DNA from: Nitrospirales bacterium LBB_01
GTDB taxonomy: Bacteria; Nitrospirota; Thermodesulfovibrionia; Thermodesulfovibrionales; Magnetobacteriaceae
Assembly: GCA_004376055.2 (NCBI GenBank)
Contig: CP049016.1
Span: forward strand, 1,612,001-1,676,000
Length of the DNA stretch: 64,000 nucleotides
Direction of reading: 5' to 3'
Shown: positions 45,235-54,784 of the stretch, piece after piece
Numbering within the stretch: position 1 is the first letter of the stretch
Layout: each line of letters opens with the position of its first letter
Position numbers and translations under genes: made by a program
Notes under the pieces: generated by a model
The model's database searches: none
Seen by the model: the letters and a program-made list of their open reading frames with translations, nothing else
What the model was told of the DNA's origin: nothing

Positions 45235-45690
45235 TTAATGCCTTTTAACTAACACAAACTGATTTAAAATTATATAAAAGATTCCTATAGTTAATGCTGA
45301 ATCGGCTATATTAAACGCCGGCCAGTGGTAGCTGCCGATGTGGAAGTCCAAAAAATCAACGACACTGCCGCGCACTATTCTGTCAAAAAGATTCCCTGCC
45401 GCACCTCCCAAAAGCAGTGAATACGAAAGAGCTTCACGCTTGTCCGACTTAATCATCAGTACTATAATCACGACAAGAGCTATTAGTGTTATGGTTATAA
45501 AGATTGGATTACCAAGACTTTGAAAAGTGCTGAAGGCTGAGCCCAAATTCCTAGCGCTTACTATATTAAAAAACGAGGTGATAGGAACCACATCGTAAAG
45601 GGTGAGTTTAAATGTGATGAGATATTTTGTAACCTGATCCAGTACAAAAACAGCAAGGGAAACAGTGAAATACTTAGTTAATCGCATCAT
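45235..45690 (-). CDS. lspA: Lipoprotein signal peptidase (signal peptidase II)
   Basis: 151 residues, four membrane helices. Removes signal peptides from prolipoproteins such as the adaptor and TPR lipoproteins here. Active aspartates are in NLFDRIVRGSVVDFLDF and AFNIADSAL; early VLDQVTKYLI is also typical. ATG at 45690 was chosen because the longer frame runs through ileS. The start lies inside the last codons of ileS (17-nt overlap), so translation is coupled. Confidence 0.94.
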   Translation of the reverse strand: MMRLTKYFTVSLAVFVLDQVTKYLITFKLTLYDVVPITSFFNIVSARNLGSAFSTFQSLGNPIFITITLIALVVIIVLMIKSDKREALSYSLLLGGAAGNLFDRIVRGSVVDFLDFHIGSYHWPAFNIADSALTIGIFYIILNQFVLVKRH

Positions 45691-48469
45691 GACAGCGGGA
45701 GCAAACCTCAGGTATGTCGGCAAAGGTTCCCACGGTTTCACTGTAATTCCAACATCTTTGGCATTTCTGTCCGTCGGCTTTAAGGACTTTCACTGCAAGT
45801 CCCTTTATATCATCATTTATAAAGCAATTGTCGTCTTTGTCATCATAATTGAATAAAGATGCTTGGGAAACTATAAACAGTGTCGGCAGAAAATTCTCAT
45901 ATTCTCTTAACAATGAATACAAGGTGTTATCGGCATAAACATGAAGTTTTGCTTCAAGGGCGTTGCCTATAAATTTCTCTTGCCGTTTTAGTTCCAACGC
46001 TTTATTGGCTGCATTCCGTACTGAGATTAATTGCGCCCAACGCGCTTCAAGCTCTTCATTCATAAAGCCGTTATCAACCACAGGAAACGACGTTAGAAAC
46101 ACGCTTTCCTCAAGATTCAGCGAGGCTGCGGCTTTTGATTTTCTAAGCGACTGCCAAACCTCCTCCGCAGTGAATGAAAGAATCGGCGCCATAAGGCGTG
46201 CCATCACAGACACCATTTGAAACATGACCCACTGTGCCGAGCGTCTCTCCACAGAGTCCTTTTTAAACGTATAAACCCGGTCTTTCATAATATCAAGATA
46301 GAATGAACTCATATCCACTATACAGAAATTATGCAAAGCATGGTAAACCATGTGAAACTCAAATTCCTTATATGAAGCTGTTACTGACTTTACCAACTGA
46401 TGAGTACGTGACATCGCCCACTTATCTATCTCTTGCAGATAAGCGCTCATATCAGCGCCGTCAAAGTCTGAAATGTTGCCAAGCAGAAATCTTGCCGTGT
46501 TGCGGATTTTTCTGTACGCTTCGGTAAGACGAGCCATTATCTCGTTTGAAATCCGCACATCGTTTCTGTAGTCCTCAGCCGAGGTCCAAAGCCTTAGAAT
46601 CTCGGCTCCGCTTTTATTAATTACCTCATCGGGAGCGACAACATTACCCAGCGATTTGGACATTTTTTTACCCTTGCCGTCAACAACAAATCCATGAGTC
46701 AACACGGTGCGAAACGGCGCCTTGCCTCTTGTTGCAGTTGCGGCAATCAGCGAGCTTTGAAACCATCCCCGATGCTGGTCGCTCCCCTCAAGATACATAT
46801 CGGCAGGCCACGTCAGCCCCCCTACCCTTTCCAGCACCGCAGCATGGCTGACTCCCGAATCAAACCATACATCCAAGATGTCGGTCTCTTTTTTAAATGT
46901 ACCATGCCCGCACTTTTTGCAGACGTAACCGTTAGGGAGGAACTCTTCAGGCTTTATATCAAACCACACGTCAGAGCTGTGCTCTTTAAAGGCGCTTGTA
47001 ATGCGCTCAAGGATTTCCGGCTCAGTTACAGGCTCCGTACACTCCTTACATAAAAACACGGCAATAGGAACGCCCCACGCACGCTGTCTGGAAATACACC
47101 AATCTGGGCGGTTTTTCATAGTGCCCACTATCCGGTCTTTTCCCCAGCCCGGCACCCAAGTAACATTATCTATTTCGTTAAGACAGCGCTCTTTAAGGTC
47201 TCCCGCACTCATAGATATAAACCACTGCTCGGTAGCCCGAAATATGACAGGCTTTTTACATCTCCAGCAGTGCGGGTATGAATGGGTTAACTGAGAGGCG
47301 TAAATTAAAGAGCCGTTTTGTTTAAGATGTTCAATGATTTCCTCATTAGCGGCAAACACGAATTTGCCGTGCAAAAATCCGGCGTCTTTTGTGAATTTAC
47401 CGTTGTCGTCAACCGGCACGTATATATCAAGACCGTTCTTTAATCCTGCACGATAGTCGTCCTCGCCGTGTCCCGGCGCTATGTGGACAATTCCTGTGCC
47501 ATCGGTAACGGTTACAAAATCTCCGGTTATCACAGGTGAAAGTCTCTCTATAAATGGATGATGAGCACGCAGACCTTCTAATTGAGCGCCGGTTATTGTC
47601 TTTTCTGTCACCCCTGTAAAACCAGTCTCTGCAGTAATTTTTTCAATCAGTTCCTGAGCCGCGATAAAATATTGATTTTCGGAATTTATGACAGCATATT
47701 TGACGTCAGGGTTTACGGCAAGAGCAAGATTAGCCGGAAGCGTCCACGGAGTGGTTGTCCAGATTACAATATAGACGTCTTTATCTTTAAACCCTATTTT
47801 TGCGGCGTCTTCTGCCGTTAGTTTAAACTTGACGTATATTGAGGGCGAAAGTTTGTCGGCATACTCCACCTCAGCCTCGGCAAGCGCCGTTACGCAGGAC
47901 GAGCACCAGTGAACCGGTTTTCTCCCTCTATAGACATAGCCGCTTTTTAGAACCTTGTAAAACTCCCCAACTATTGCAGCCTCGTAATCGTAAGTCATAG
48001 TAATATAGGGGTTAAACCAATCGCCAAATCCGCCAAGACGCATAAACTCATCCCGTTGGATGTTTATAAATTTATCGGCATATTCGCGACAGAGTTTTCG
48101 TTTTTGCTGTATTGTGACCTCGTGCTTTTTGCTCCCGAGGTTTTTATCTACTTGAAGCTCAATAGGAAGACCATGACAGTCCCATCCCGGCACATAAGGG
48201 CTAAAGCGTCCGCTTAAAGCATTAAACTTAACGATTATATCTTTAAGGATTTTATTTAAGGCGTGCCCTATATGGATGTGCCCGTTAGCGTAAGGGGGCC
48301 CGTCATGAAGAACATATGGCGGATTTCCTGAGTTTCTCTCAAGCATTTTTTGATAGACATCCATTTCTTTCCAAAAGGCCAAAAACTCAAGCTCTCGCTT
48401 TGAAAGGTTGGCTTTCATAGGAAAGTCTGTCTCAGGCAGATTCAATGTATCTTTAAAGTCATTAGCCAC
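45674..48469 (-). CDS. ileS: Isoleucyl-tRNA synthetase
   Basis: 931 residues, class I synthetase. Motifs: HIGH as YANGHIHIGHALNK, editing domain WTTTPWTLPANLA, GSDQHRGWFQSSL, KMSKS as GKKMSKSLGNV, and C-terminal zinc site CQRCWNYSE...CSRCH. Type with zinc finger, as in most Gram-negatives. GTG start only 8 nt after the -10 box of a promoter at 48478-48507. No T-box leader fits in this space. Confidence 0.97.
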   Translation of the reverse strand: MANDFKDTLNLPETDFPMKANLSKRELEFLAFWKEMDVYQKMLERNSGNPPYVLHDGPPYANGHIHIGHALNKILKDIIVKFNALSGRFSPYVPGWDCHGLPIELQVDKNLGSKKHEVTIQQKRKLCREYADKFINIQRDEFMRLGGFGDWFNPYITMTYDYEAAIVGEFYKVLKSGYVYRGRKPVHWCSSCVTALAEAEVEYADKLSPSIYVKFKLTAEDAAKIGFKDKDVYIVIWTTTPWTLPANLALAVNPDVKYAVINSENQYFIAAQELIEKITAETGFTGVTEKTITGAQLEGLRAHHPFIERLSPVITGDFVTVTDGTGIVHIAPGHGEDDYRAGLKNGLDIYVPVDDNGKFTKDAGFLHGKFVFAANEEIIEHLKQNGSLIYASQLTHSYPHCWRCKKPVIFRATEQWFISMSAGDLKERCLNEIDNVTWVPGWGKDRIVGTMKNRPDWCISRQRAWGVPIAVFLCKECTEPVTEPEILERITSAFKEHSSDVWFDIKPEEFLPNGYVCKKCGHGTFKKETDILDVWFDSGVSHAAVLERVGGLTWPADMYLEGSDQHRGWFQSSLIAATATRGKAPFRTVLTHGFVVDGKGKKMSKSLGNVVAPDEVINKSGAEILRLWTSAEDYRNDVRISNEIMARLTEAYRKIRNTARFLLGNISDFDGADMSAYLQEIDKWAMSRTHQLVKSVTASYKEFEFHMVYHALHNFCIVDMSSFYLDIMKDRVYTFKKDSVERRSAQWVMFQMVSVMARLMAPILSFTAEEVWQSLRKSKAAASLNLEESVFLTSFPVVDNGFMNEELEARWAQLISVRNAANKALELKRQEKFIGNALEAKLHVYADNTLYSLLREYENFLPTLFIVSQASLFNYDDKDDNCFINDDIKGLAVKVLKADGQKCQRCWNYSETVGTFADIPEVCSRCHDAIN

Positions 48470-48477
48470 AGCACTGG

Positions 48478-48507
48478 ATACTAACGCACTTACCGATTTT
48501 ATGTCAA
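48478..48507 (-). promoter_or_regulatory. Sigma70-type promoter for ileS-lspA
   Basis: Minus strand TTGACA (48502-48507), 18-nt spacer, TAGTAT (48478-48483), followed 8 nt later by the GTG start codon. Confidence 0.65.
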
Positions 48508-48648
48508 GTCTTGACAGTTACATCGCTTAACTGGTAAATTAACCTTACTATATGTCATAATTACCTCAATATCTACTCCTTACGCTCAGATACCGCTGAA
48601 GCAACAAGGCGATAAAAAAATGTTTCACAACAACAGGGAGGTAACACA

Positions 48649-50188
48649 ATGAGTAAACGCATAATAGTCAAAGGCAGTGAGCGTGTGCCGCTTCACGGGG
48701 CAGTAGCAACGGCTCCAATTTCAGATGATGAGCGTTTTGAGGTCACTGTCGTGGTACGCCCAAAAACTCCTCTTAAGGATTTAGAGACAGAATGCCCTCA
48801 ATACCTGACACAAGGCACTTATGAAGGCGCCGATTCAAAAGACATAGCGTTAGAAATTTGCTGAAGACTACGGTCTTATAGTGGTTGAAACCAGCACAAT
48901 CAAACGCAGCGTATATGTCTCAGGTACGGCTGCCAAATTCTCAAAAGCATTTGAAACAAAGATTGAACAATATGAACACGAAGAAGGCACTTACCGCGAC
49001 CGCACCGGCCCGCTAACCGTGCCAGCTGAATTGGCTGACATCGTTGAGGGCGTATTTGGGATAGACAACCGTCCTATGGTCAGGCAGCGTTACCAGTACT
49101 CTCAACAGACCCCAGTCGTTGATTTTAAACCTCGCGGCCTTAGCCCATTTACCCCGCCGCAGCTGGCAAATCTGTACAACTTCCCAACCGGTTTGGACGG
49201 CACAGGGCAGTGTATCGGAATCATCGCACACACCGGCGGCTTCAAAATGAGTGATATTAATACCTATTTTAGCAACCTCGGCTTGCCTGTTCCCTCTATT
49301 AAGGTAGCCAGTGGAATAAACAATACCTCAAGTTTAAATGTTCCAGAGTTAACGCTTGACATAGAGATAGCGGCTGCAATAGCACCCAAGGCAAAAATTG
49401 TCGTCTATATTGCCGACAACGGCTTCGCAGCAGATTTCCTGAATATCATTCAGAAAGCAATTCACGACACTGTCAATAATCCGTCTATAATCTCTATAAG
49501 CTGGGCTGGCGCTGAGTCAGGTTGGTCAGACCAGCTGAAGACCTCGTGCAACACCGAATTTAAGATAGCTGCCCATTTAGGAAAAACAGTGCTTTGCGCA
49601 GCAGGCGATAAAGGCTCAAGGGCAGGACAGATCGATGGAAAGTCACATGCCTGCTTCCCTGCATCAAGCCCGTATGTGACCGCCTGCGGGGGCACAACGT
49701 TATCTGTAAACAACAACACAATAACCAACGAGGTAGTTTGGAATAATAATCTCTTTACTGAAGCAACCGGAGGCGGTGTCAGTGATTTTTTCCCAGTGCC
49801 AACATATCAAAACAGCATAAAGATTCCATCAGTAAACCCCAACCTCCCTTACGACTCCCCACACTACGGCCGCTGTATTCCTGATGTTGCCGCAGATGCA
49901 GACCCAAATCCTGGTTATTCCGTGTATATTGACGGACAGAATAAAAATATTGGCGGAACAAGCGCAGTGGCGCCTTTGTGGGCAGGGTTGATTGCTCTGA
50001 TTAATCAGGGCTTAGGAAAAAATGTGGGATTCCTGAATCCAAAAATCTATAGCCCTTCTCTCCATCCCGGCTGTTTCCGTGACATAACCGTTGGTGACAA
50101 CGGTGGCTATATAGCTAAACAGGGTTGGGATGCTTGTACGGGCTGGGGCTCGCCAAACGGAGCAAAACTTCTTGCCGCTCTAAAATAG
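48649..50188 (+). pseudogene. S53 (sedolisin/kumamolisin) peptidase, frameshifted in propeptide
   Basis: Strong ribosome site GGGAGG and ATG at 48649, then 71 residues ending in TGA at 48862. Homology to the tandem copy at 50477 continues in a different frame (from about 48857, FAEDYGLIVVE) to 50188. Comparison of the two suggests a 5-base deletion near 48854. Past the break the catalytic residues are intact: Glu/Asp in PELTLDIE, Asp in AAGDKGS, Ser in GGTSAVAP, and the Ca-site RDIT...GWD. Either inactivated, or a sequencing error, or restarted at the GTG 48881 without a full propeptide. Confidence 0.8.
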
Positions 50189-50206
50189 AGTAGTAAGATA
50201 TTAGCG

Positions 50207-50240
50207 TTGGAGCAGTCTAAAAGACTGCTCCAAAACGTTT
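50207..50240 (+). terminator. Hairpin after first S53 gene
   Basis: TTGGAGCAGTC/GACTGCTCCAA, 11 bp perfect, loop TAAAA (50207-50233), followed by AACGTTT. A stable stem with a weak T-run, 19 nt after the stop. Confidence 0.6.
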
Positions 50241-50476
50241 GGAATTACAACAATACAGCCATTTTAAATTACAATAACGCAAGCCAAAAGAGGAAACACT
50301 AACGGTTATCAATTAATTCACAAAAACCCTTCCAGAACATTTTTTATGAAATATATGTACAATTAACATTACTATATGTTTTAATATCCTCACTATAACG
50401 CCGTATGCTCAGGATTCCTGACAGTACGGTAAAGCGCTTAAAAAAAATTATTTCACTCACTTAGGGAGGTAACACC

Positions 50477-52012
50477 ATGAGTAAACGCACAAAAGTCAAA
50501 GGCAGTGAGCGGGTTGTACTTCACGGGGCGTTAGCGACAGCTCCAATTTCAGATGACGAACGTTTTGAAGTCACTGTACGGGTACGGCGTAAAACACCTA
50601 TTGCTGAGAATTTGGAGACAGACGGCTTGCAATATCTGACCCATGAAACTTACGATGGCGCCGATTCAAAAGACATCGAGTTAGTCAAAGCATTTGCACA
50701 AGAGCATGGCCTTGTAGTGGTTGAAGCCAGCACGGCCAGACGCAGTGTTTTTCTGTCAGGTACGGCGGCTAATTTTTCAAAAGCATTTGAAACAAAAATT
50801 GAACACTATGAACACGAAGGGGGCACATACCGTGGACGCATCGGCCATTTAACCGTGCCAGCTGAATTGGCAGACATCATTGAGGGCGTATTTGGGATAG
50901 ACAACCGCCCTGCAGCCAAACCCCATTTCCAACACTATAAGCCGGCACCCAGTTTTGGCATTACGCCTCATGGCGCTAACACTTCGTACACCCCGCCTCA
51001 GCTGGCAAAAATATATGATTTCCCAACAAATGTAAACGGTACCGGGCAGTGCATTGCTATTATTGAACTCGGCGGCGGTTTCCGTACCACTGATATCACG
51101 GCCTACTTTAACAAACTCGGTTTGCCTGTCCCAAATGTCAAAGCTATCAGTGTTGATGGTGCAACGAACAATCCCTCTACTGCAAGTAGTGCCGATGGCG
51201 AGGTAATGCTTGACATAGAGGTAGCGGCTGCAATTGCGCCAAAAGCGCTTATTGCCGTATATTTTGCACCTAACACCACTAAAGGTTTTTTAGACGCCAT
51301 TACTATGGCAATACACGACACTGCCAATAAGCCCTCTGTTATCTCAATAAGTTGGGGGGCTGCGGAAATGTATTGGACATCGCAGGCTTTAAACTCATAC
51401 ACTCAGGCATTTCAAACAGCCGCTGCTCTTGGAATATCAGTGTTTTGTTCAGCAGGTGATAACGGTTCCGGAGATGGAGTGAATGATGGAAAAGCGCATG
51501 TGGACTTTCCGGCATCCAGCCCTTATGTGACCGCTTGCGGGGGGACAAAGCTGATTTCAAACGGAACCACAATAACCAGCGAGGTAGTTTGGGATGAAAA
51601 TTCTAACAGTAGCGCAACCGGAGGCGGCGTGAGCGACTTCTTTCCTGTACCGGCATATCAAAACAGTATAAAAGTACCCTCAGCAAACAACCCCTCACAC
51701 TATGGACGCTGCATTCCGGATGTGGCCGGGGATGCGGACCCATATACGGGGTATTTTGTGCGTGTTGACGGGCAGGAATTAGTTATCGGAGGCACAAGTG
51801 CGGTAGCGCCTTTATGGGCTGGTTTGACTGCACTGTTTAATCAAAGTTTAGGGAAACATGTGGGATTTTTGAATACTAAAATCTATGGCACTCTGCGCAG
51901 CGGCTGTTTCCATGACATAACAAGCGGCACGGAGCCTATCAGGCTAAGCCTGGTTGGGACGCTTGCACCGGATGGGGTTCGCCAGACGGAGCAAAACTTC
52001 TTGCTGCTCTAA
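50477..52012 (+). CDS. S53-family serine-carboxyl peptidase, C-terminal frameshift
   Basis: 511 residues. Pro-kumamolisin propeptide (about 1-145), then the subtilisin-like catalytic domain with E242 and D246 (EVMLDIE), D328 (SAGDNGS) and S441 (GGTSAVAP). The final 25 residues are out of frame: near 51930 one base appears lost, and the alternative frame reads GYQAKPGWDACTGWGSPDG as in copy 1. This removes the GxGWD half of the structural calcium site while D480-I481 remain, so folding may fail. Such enzymes are acid endopeptidases, usually secreted; no signal peptide is visible. Confidence 0.85.
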   Translation: MSKRTKVKGSERVVLHGALATAPISDDERFEVTVRVRRKTPIAENLETDGLQYLTHETYDGADSKDIELVKAFAQEHGLVVVEASTARRSVFLSGTAANFSKAFETKIEHYEHEGGTYRGRIGHLTVPAELADIIEGVFGIDNRPAAKPHFQHYKPAPSFGITPHGANTSYTPPQLAKIYDFPTNVNGTGQCIAIIELGGGFRTTDITAYFNKLGLPVPNVKAISVDGATNNPSTASSADGEVMLDIEVAAAIAPKALIAVYFAPNTTKGFLDAITMAIHDTANKPSVISISWGAAEMYWTSQALNSYTQAFQTAAALGISVFCSAGDNGSGDGVNDGKAHVDFPASSPYVTACGGTKLISNGTTITSEVVWDENSNSSATGGGVSDFFPVPAYQNSIKVPSANNPSHYGRCIPDVAGDADPYTGYFVRVDGQELVIGGTSAVAPLWAGLTALFNQSLGKHVGFLNTKIYGTLRSGCFHDITSGTEPIRLSLVGTLAPDGVRQTEQNFLLL

Positions 52013-52029
52013 AATAGGGAGAATAAGTG

Positions 52030-52070
52030 AGGGCACTGCCCAATATGTCGGGGGTGCCCTACCCCTTTTT
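52030..52070 (+). terminator. Terminator after second S53 gene
   Basis: Stem AGGGCAC/GTGCCCT (52030-52036 with 52054-52060) followed by ACCCCTTTTT. It separates the peptidase from the biotin genes. Confidence 0.6.
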
Positions 52071-52109
52071 CAAACTGCAATTATGCGGTCATTGCTTAGT
52101 GCGTAGATT

Positions 52110-52138
52110 TTCACTTTGTCATCAGAAATTGTTATACT
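52110..52138 (+). promoter_or_regulatory. Possible promoter for bioB operon
   Basis: TTCACT (52110-52115), 17-nt spacer, TATACT (52133-52138), 38 nt before the bioB ATG. No BirA operator-like palindrome recognised. Confidence 0.4.
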
Positions 52139-52176
52139 TAAAGCACTGTGGACTTCTTAGATTGCACTATGGACTT

Positions 52177-53139
52177 ATGATTACAAAGTTAACAAATAAA
52201 GTCCTTGAGGGTAAAATCCTTATAAAAAATGAGGCTCTTGATATATGCAGTCTCCCTAACAGCCGTCTTTATGAACTTATGGCGGCAGCCTCTGCTATCA
52301 GACAGCACTATCGCAGCGATTTCATTGACCTTTGCTCGATAGTTAACGCTAAATCCGGCGGCTGCTCTGAGGACTGCTCATTTTGTGCTCAGTCGTATGA
52401 GTCTAAGGCTGACATAGAGCGATATCCACTTAAAAGTTATAAAGAAATTGGTGCGGCTGCAATGAGCGCCAAAAAAAACGGCGCAAGACGTTTTTGTCTG
52501 GTTACAGGCGGTAAAAAAGTTCTGGACGGCGAATTAATAAAACTTTCCGACATGCTCAAACATATAAGTGCCGAAAGACTTTTACCTTGTGCCACCCTTG
52601 GGCTTCTTAACGAGGATTCCCTGAGATTATTAAAAGACTCCGGACTTAACCGCTACCACCACAACATTGAGACCTCGGAGCGGTTTTTTCCGCAGGTCTG
52701 CCACACTCATACGTTTAAGGATAAGGTCAAAACAATTGAGGCCGCTAAATCCACAGGGCTATCCCTGTGCTCAGGAGGCATATTTGGTTTGGGTGAAACT
52801 TGGGAGGATAGAGTTGAAATGGCTTTTTTTCTAAGGGATATTGAAGCGGACTCAATCCCGATAAATTTTCTCACTCCGGTTGCAGGCACCAAAATGGCAG
52901 ACGTTCCTCCGCTTGACCCAATTGTCGCACTAAAAATAATAAGCCTCTACAGATTTATTCTACCAGAGCGTGAAATTCGTATCTGCGGCGGCAGGATGCA
53001 GACTTTGGGAGAGTTTAATTCGTTTATTTACATGGCTGGCGCCGATGGACTGCTTATAGGTAATTATTTGACTACTACAGGGCGCTCTCCAGCTCTTGAC
53101 ACAAGGTTTATTGAGCAAACGGGGTTAAGGTACAAATGA
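52177..53139 (+). CDS. bioB: Biotin synthase
   Basis: 320 residues. Radical-SAM enzyme that inserts sulfur into dethiobiotin. Cluster cysteines C63, C67 and C70 (GGCSEDCSFCAQS), then YHHNIETSERFF, GGIFGLGETWEDR and PINFLTPVAGT. ATG at 52177 was chosen because the longer upstream frame runs through the terminator region and lacks homology. Length normal. Stop overlaps bioW ATG by 4 nt. Confidence 0.95.
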   Translation: MITKLTNKVLEGKILIKNEALDICSLPNSRLYELMAAASAIRQHYRSDFIDLCSIVNAKSGGCSEDCSFCAQSYESKADIERYPLKSYKEIGAAAMSAKKNGARRFCLVTGGKKVLDGELIKLSDMLKHISAERLLPCATLGLLNEDSLRLLKDSGLNRYHHNIETSERFFPQVCHTHTFKDKVKTIEAAKSTGLSLCSGGIFGLGETWEDRVEMAFFLRDIEADSIPINFLTPVAGTKMADVPPLDPIVALKIISLYRFILPEREIRICGGRMQTLGEFNSFIYMAGADGLLIGNYLTTTGRSPALDTRFIEQTGLRYK

Positions 53140-53927
53140 CACAACTCTATAGCATACGGATGAGGGCCGAGCAACAGGCTCTACACGTTTCCGGCGCTGA
53201 GGATATTGTATCGGCACAGGACATTCAGGCATCAGCCATTTCGTTTATCACTCGTGCATTAAACCACGCCCCTGAAAAAATTGTCATAACGATGGAAAAA
53301 CTTGACACAGAACCTATCCGGCTTCCGCTCCTTCCTCTTGTCACCTGCAATGTAAAGACTACAGAATCGGCTCACAGCGCTGTCAGAACGCTTCTAAGCT
53401 CTCTCAAAATCTGCGATGAGGCTGTTGACACTGCCTTTAGCTTAATTTTTAACGACAGAACCGTTGCCGGAGCTTATCTAATTGATGCCGATAGCGGACA
53501 GACACTCCGGTTAAGAAATTCTAAGGCGATTGTAAGAGTCTCCAGATTCGGGTTGCTTGATTCCATTGCTGAGGAACTTCAAGATACTCTCAATAAACAC
53601 GGGCTCACTCACCACAGGGTCAAAGAGGCGCTCACGCTGGCCTCTAAGGTGTGCTCCTCTGATGCTGTTGTTGCAGAGCTTTGCGTTTCTGATGACCCCA
53701 ATTACACTACCGGATATGTTGCGTCTAAAAAATTCGGCTATGTCAGATTACCTCACATCAAAAAACTTGGCAATCCTCAAGGCGGCAGAGTAGTTTTTCT
53801 TAAAAATAATGCATCTCTTAGCATAGTGATAAAATTTTTAGAAAAAACTCCTGTGTTGTTTGATACAATACCGGAGATGAAAGGAGTAATGGATTTAGAT
53901 GAAATCACGGGCTCTTGTAATAGTTAA
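53136..53927 (+). CDS. bioW: 6-carboxyhexanoate-CoA ligase (pimeloyl-CoA synthetase)
   Basis: 263 residues of the BioW family, which activates pimelate to pimeloyl-CoA for biotin synthesis. Recognisable segments: YSIRMRAEQQALHVSGAE at the start, ALNHAPEKIVITMEKL, and NYTTGYVASKKFGYVRLPHIKK with GGRVVFL near the end. Slightly longer C-terminus than needed overlaps the following kinase gene by 29 nt. bioF, bioA and bioD are not in the window. Confidence 0.9.
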   Translation: MTQLYSIRMRAEQQALHVSGAEDIVSAQDIQASAISFITRALNHAPEKIVITMEKLDTEPIRLPLLPLVTCNVKTTESAHSAVRTLLSSLKICDEAVDTAFSLIFNDRTVAGAYLIDADSGQTLRLRNSKAIVRVSRFGLLDSIAEELQDTLNKHGLTHHRVKEALTLASKVCSSDAVVAELCVSDDPNYTTGYVASKKFGYVRLPHIKKLGNPQGGRVVFLKNNASLSIVIKFLEKTPVLFDTIPEMKGVMDLDEITGSCNS

Positions 53928-54780
53928 CCCCATAGCGGGATCATATACAAAGGAAAAGTACAATAGTTTATGTACCGCACTGACAAATGGCGGCATGGAG
54001 TTTGACGTCTTTTTTACAGATAAAAAAGGAGACGCTGAAGCACAAACCCATACGGCAATAAAAGAACAAACCCACTCACTGATATTGGTGTGTGGAGGTG
54101 ACGGTACGGCAAATGAGGTGGTAAACGCAGCAGCATTTTCCGATATTCCGGTTGGCTTTTTACCCTTTGGACTAACCAATGTAATCTGCCGTGAAATAGG
54201 AACTCAAAAACCAATACCGGAGGCTGCCAAAATTATCCTTAACGGCACAGTTAAAAGCGCCGCACTTGGAAAAGTTACATCAATTGAGACCGAAAAACAC
54301 AGATATTTTATTTCTATGGCAGGTTTTGGTTTTGACGGCAAGGCGGTTTTTGGGCTTAACAGGCGGTTAAAAAAACGCTTTGGCATTTGGGCGTACATAT
54401 TCAGTGGTCTTCAGAGTTTTCTTAACTACGTACCTGTTGATATAGGATTAACTGTAGAGGATTTTGTGTATGAGGCAACAAGTGTAATAGTAAGTAATGG
54501 TTCCAGATATGGAGGTGATTTCAAAATTGCACCGAATGCCGATATTACAAATGACACCCTGTATGCCAGCATATTTAACGAACGAACTAGGATGGAGATA
54601 ATCAGGGATGTGATAAGTATAATCAGAGGGCAGTCTTGCCGATGCCGCCATATTAAACATATCCAATGTCAGCATGTTACAATAGATAACGGTGTGCATG
54701 CTCAAATTGACGGTGACTATCTTGGGAAAGGTTCGTGGACAGTGGAAACTGTGGGCAATGCCCTTCAGGTAATTTATTAA
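53899..54780 (+). CDS. Diacylglycerol kinase-family lipid kinase
   Basis: 293 residues of the YegS/BmrU/DgkB type. Nucleotide site VCGGDGTANEVVNA, PFGLTNVICREIG, SMAGFGFDGKAVFGL and C-terminal HAQIDGD. Phosphorylates diacylglycerol or a related lipid (possibly long-chain base). Followed by a GT2 and DUF2304, so a lipid-carrier role is possible. Confidence 0.9.
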   Translation: MKSRALVIVNPIAGSYTKEKYNSLCTALTNGGMEFDVFFTDKKGDAEAQTHTAIKEQTHSLILVCGGDGTANEVVNAAAFSDIPVGFLPFGLTNVICREIGTQKPIPEAAKIILNGTVKSAALGKVTSIETEKHRYFISMAGFGFDGKAVFGLNRRLKKRFGIWAYIFSGLQSFLNYVPVDIGLTVEDFVYEATSVIVSNGSRYGGDFKIAPNADITNDTLYASIFNERTRMEIIRDVISIIRGQSCRCRHIKHIQCQHVTIDNGVHAQIDGDYLGKGSWTVETVGNALQVIY

Positions 54781-54784
54781 GGCT

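Noticed and set aside
46694-47053. 119-aa plus-strand ORF in ileS
   Set aside because: Antisense shadow of the synthetase with no start signals.
48470-48648. T-box riboswitch upstream of ileS
   Set aside because: The likely promoter lies 8 nt from the ileS start, leaving no leader, and no T-box sequence was seen.
48862-48864. Possible selenocysteine TGA in the first S53 gene
   Set aside because: Homology to the second copy continues in a different frame, so the TGA follows a frameshift rather than being recoded.
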